64,000 nt of DNA, taken from contig NZ_CP150661.1 in the NCBI RefSeq assembly GCF_038024105.1, positions 620,001 through 684,000 of the forward strand, written 5' to 3'. Under the pieces are notes generated by a model. The model ran no database searches. It was not told the DNA's origin and saw nothing but the letters and a program-made list of their open reading frames with translations. The stretch comes from Polaribacter butkevichii. Lineage in GTDB: Bacteria; Bacteroidota; Bacteroidia; Flavobacteriales; Flavobacteriaceae. Shown here piece by piece: positions 63,379 to 64,000 of this stretch (positions are counted from its first letter, which is position 1; every line of letters begins with the position of its first letter). The position numbers were made by a program, and so were the translations under genes.

Positions 63379-64000
63379 TGACGAATTCTATAAAAAAAGT
63401 ACTGCATTTCATTATTTTTAGTTTTTCACTTTTCATTGTTCACTCTGTAAATGCACAAGAACTAGAAACTTACATTAACATCGCTTTAGAAAACAATCCT
63501 GAAATTCAGAAATTTGAGTTACAGTATCGAATTGCTTCAGAAAAAGTAAATGAAGTAAACACATTGCCAAATACAGAATTTAGTGCAGGTTATTTTGTAT
63601 TAGAGCCAGAAACACGAACAGGAACACAGCGTTTTAAAGTATCAGCAAAACAAATGTTGCCTTGGTTTGGAACCATTACATCTCGTGAAAATTATGCGAG
63701 TTCTTTGGCCGATACAAAGTATGAAGATATTGTAATTGCCAAACGAAAATTAATGGTTTCCGTGTCACAATCATACTATAAATTATATGTAAACAAAGCC
63801 AAACAAGCTATTTTGGTTGAAAACAGCAAACTGCTTAAAACCTATGAAGCCTTAGCATTAACGTCTATTGAAGTCGGTAAAGCTTCTGCAGTAGATCTTT
63901 TTAGATTGCAAATGCGTCAGAATGAGTTAGAGCAATTAAGGTTGGTTTTAGAACAACAGTTTTTAACGGAACAAACTACTTTTAACAACCTTTTAAATAG
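63378..64000 (+). CDS. TolC-family outer-membrane efflux protein (5' part)
   Basis: 207 codons visible; the gene continues past the window. Signal peptide HFIIFSFSLFIVHSVNAQ, then the TolC/OEP domain with ELETYINIALENNPEIQKFELQY and SALADTKYEDIVIAKRKL-type coiled helices (as far as visible), and AVDLFRLQMRQNELEQL. This is the outer-membrane channel of a tripartite pump with the CusA-like protein upstream. The signal peptide coding region includes the right arm of the 20-bp inverted repeat (63416-63435), so the leader was partly built from repeat DNA or chosen as an insertion site. Confidence 0.88.
   Translation, partial: MTNSIKKVLHFIIFSFSLFIVHSVNAQELETYINIALENNPEIQKFELQYRIASEKVNEVNTLPNTEFSAGYFVLEPETRTGTQRFKVSAKQMLPWFGTITSRENYASSLADTKYEDIVIAKRKLMVSVSQSYYKLYVNKAKQAILVENSKLLKTYEALALTSIEVGKASAVDLFRLQMRQNELEQLRLVLEQQFLTEQTTFNNLLN
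63416..63435. repeat. Right arm of the 20-bp inverted repeat, inside the TolC signal-peptide codons
   Basis: TTTTAGTTTTTCACTTTTCA is the exact reverse complement of 63003-63022. It encodes part of the hydrophobic core of the signal peptide (FSFSLF). Confidence 0.85.

Overview
The window looks like a chromosomal segment of a marine member of the Flavobacteriaceae (Bacteroidota), of the Polaribacter/Tenacibaculum kind; the genus is inferred, not proven. The DNA is AT-rich. Several promoters match the Bacteroidota -7 box TAnnTTTG. Many gene families are typical of the group: Lacal_2735, TIGR03643, DUF4129/DUF4350 beside MoxR/DUF58, DUF4252, HYC_CC_PP and a fused E1 alpha/beta oxoacid dehydrogenase. 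No rRNA, tRNA or CRISPR array was seen.

Layout. 1-1644: tail of a restriction-modification methylase, a tiny ORF and about 1 kb of non-coding DNA, probably the edge of an accessory island. 1645-5779: light/DNA-repair cluster (Lacal_2735, TIGR03643, a photolyase/cryptochrome, DUF2256, an FeS-BCP-type photolyase without its iron-sulfur cysteines, and an unknown protein). 5884-7509: amt-PII ammonium module. 7673-14377: RDD gene divergent from a SpoIIM-DUF4129-DUF4350-MoxR-DUF58 operon, with repeats between MoxR and DUF58. 14426-29534: mostly housekeeping and metabolic genes (DUF805 pair, MFS, thioredoxin lipoprotein, pseudouridine synthase, a frameshifted esterase, oxidoreductase, zinc peptidase, E1 fusion, Lrp, M14 peptidase), then an XRE / HipA-like kinase / DUF3037 module behind a periodic palindrome array, and MscS. 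29734-33377: repeat-rich zone where three about 535-bp composite palindrome blocks alternate with HxlR-VOC genes and a lone GIY-YIG nuclease. 33378-39856: B12-type radical SAM protein, a 1163-residue SMEK-NTPase-helical-repeat protein (the best candidate for an undescribed defence system) and a DTW tRNA-modifying enzyme. 40047-51449: PEBP, thioredoxin, MtfA-like peptidase, PAS histidine kinase, M1 aminopeptidase, then an ECF sigma / short membrane protein / DUF4252 x2 operon divergent from an S41 peptidase. 51551-52989: a REP-associated transposase (RAYT) element preceded by two tandem internally deleted copies. 52990-58305: patatin, BNR/YCF48-like lipoprotein, beta-barrel protein, phosphatase, CBU_0592-like protein and AraC regulator. 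58506-64000: heavy-metal efflux operon (HYC_CC_PP, CusA-like RND pump, four-helix-bundle protein, TolC-like protein running off the end).

The recurring theme is small palindromic or inverted repeats next to small nuclease-like or helix-bundle ORFs: palindrome blocks with GIY-YIG, REP with RAYT, and a 20-bp inverted repeat around the four-helix-bundle gene. Repeats also sit in frame inside the CusA-like protein and split the MoxR/DUF58 operon.
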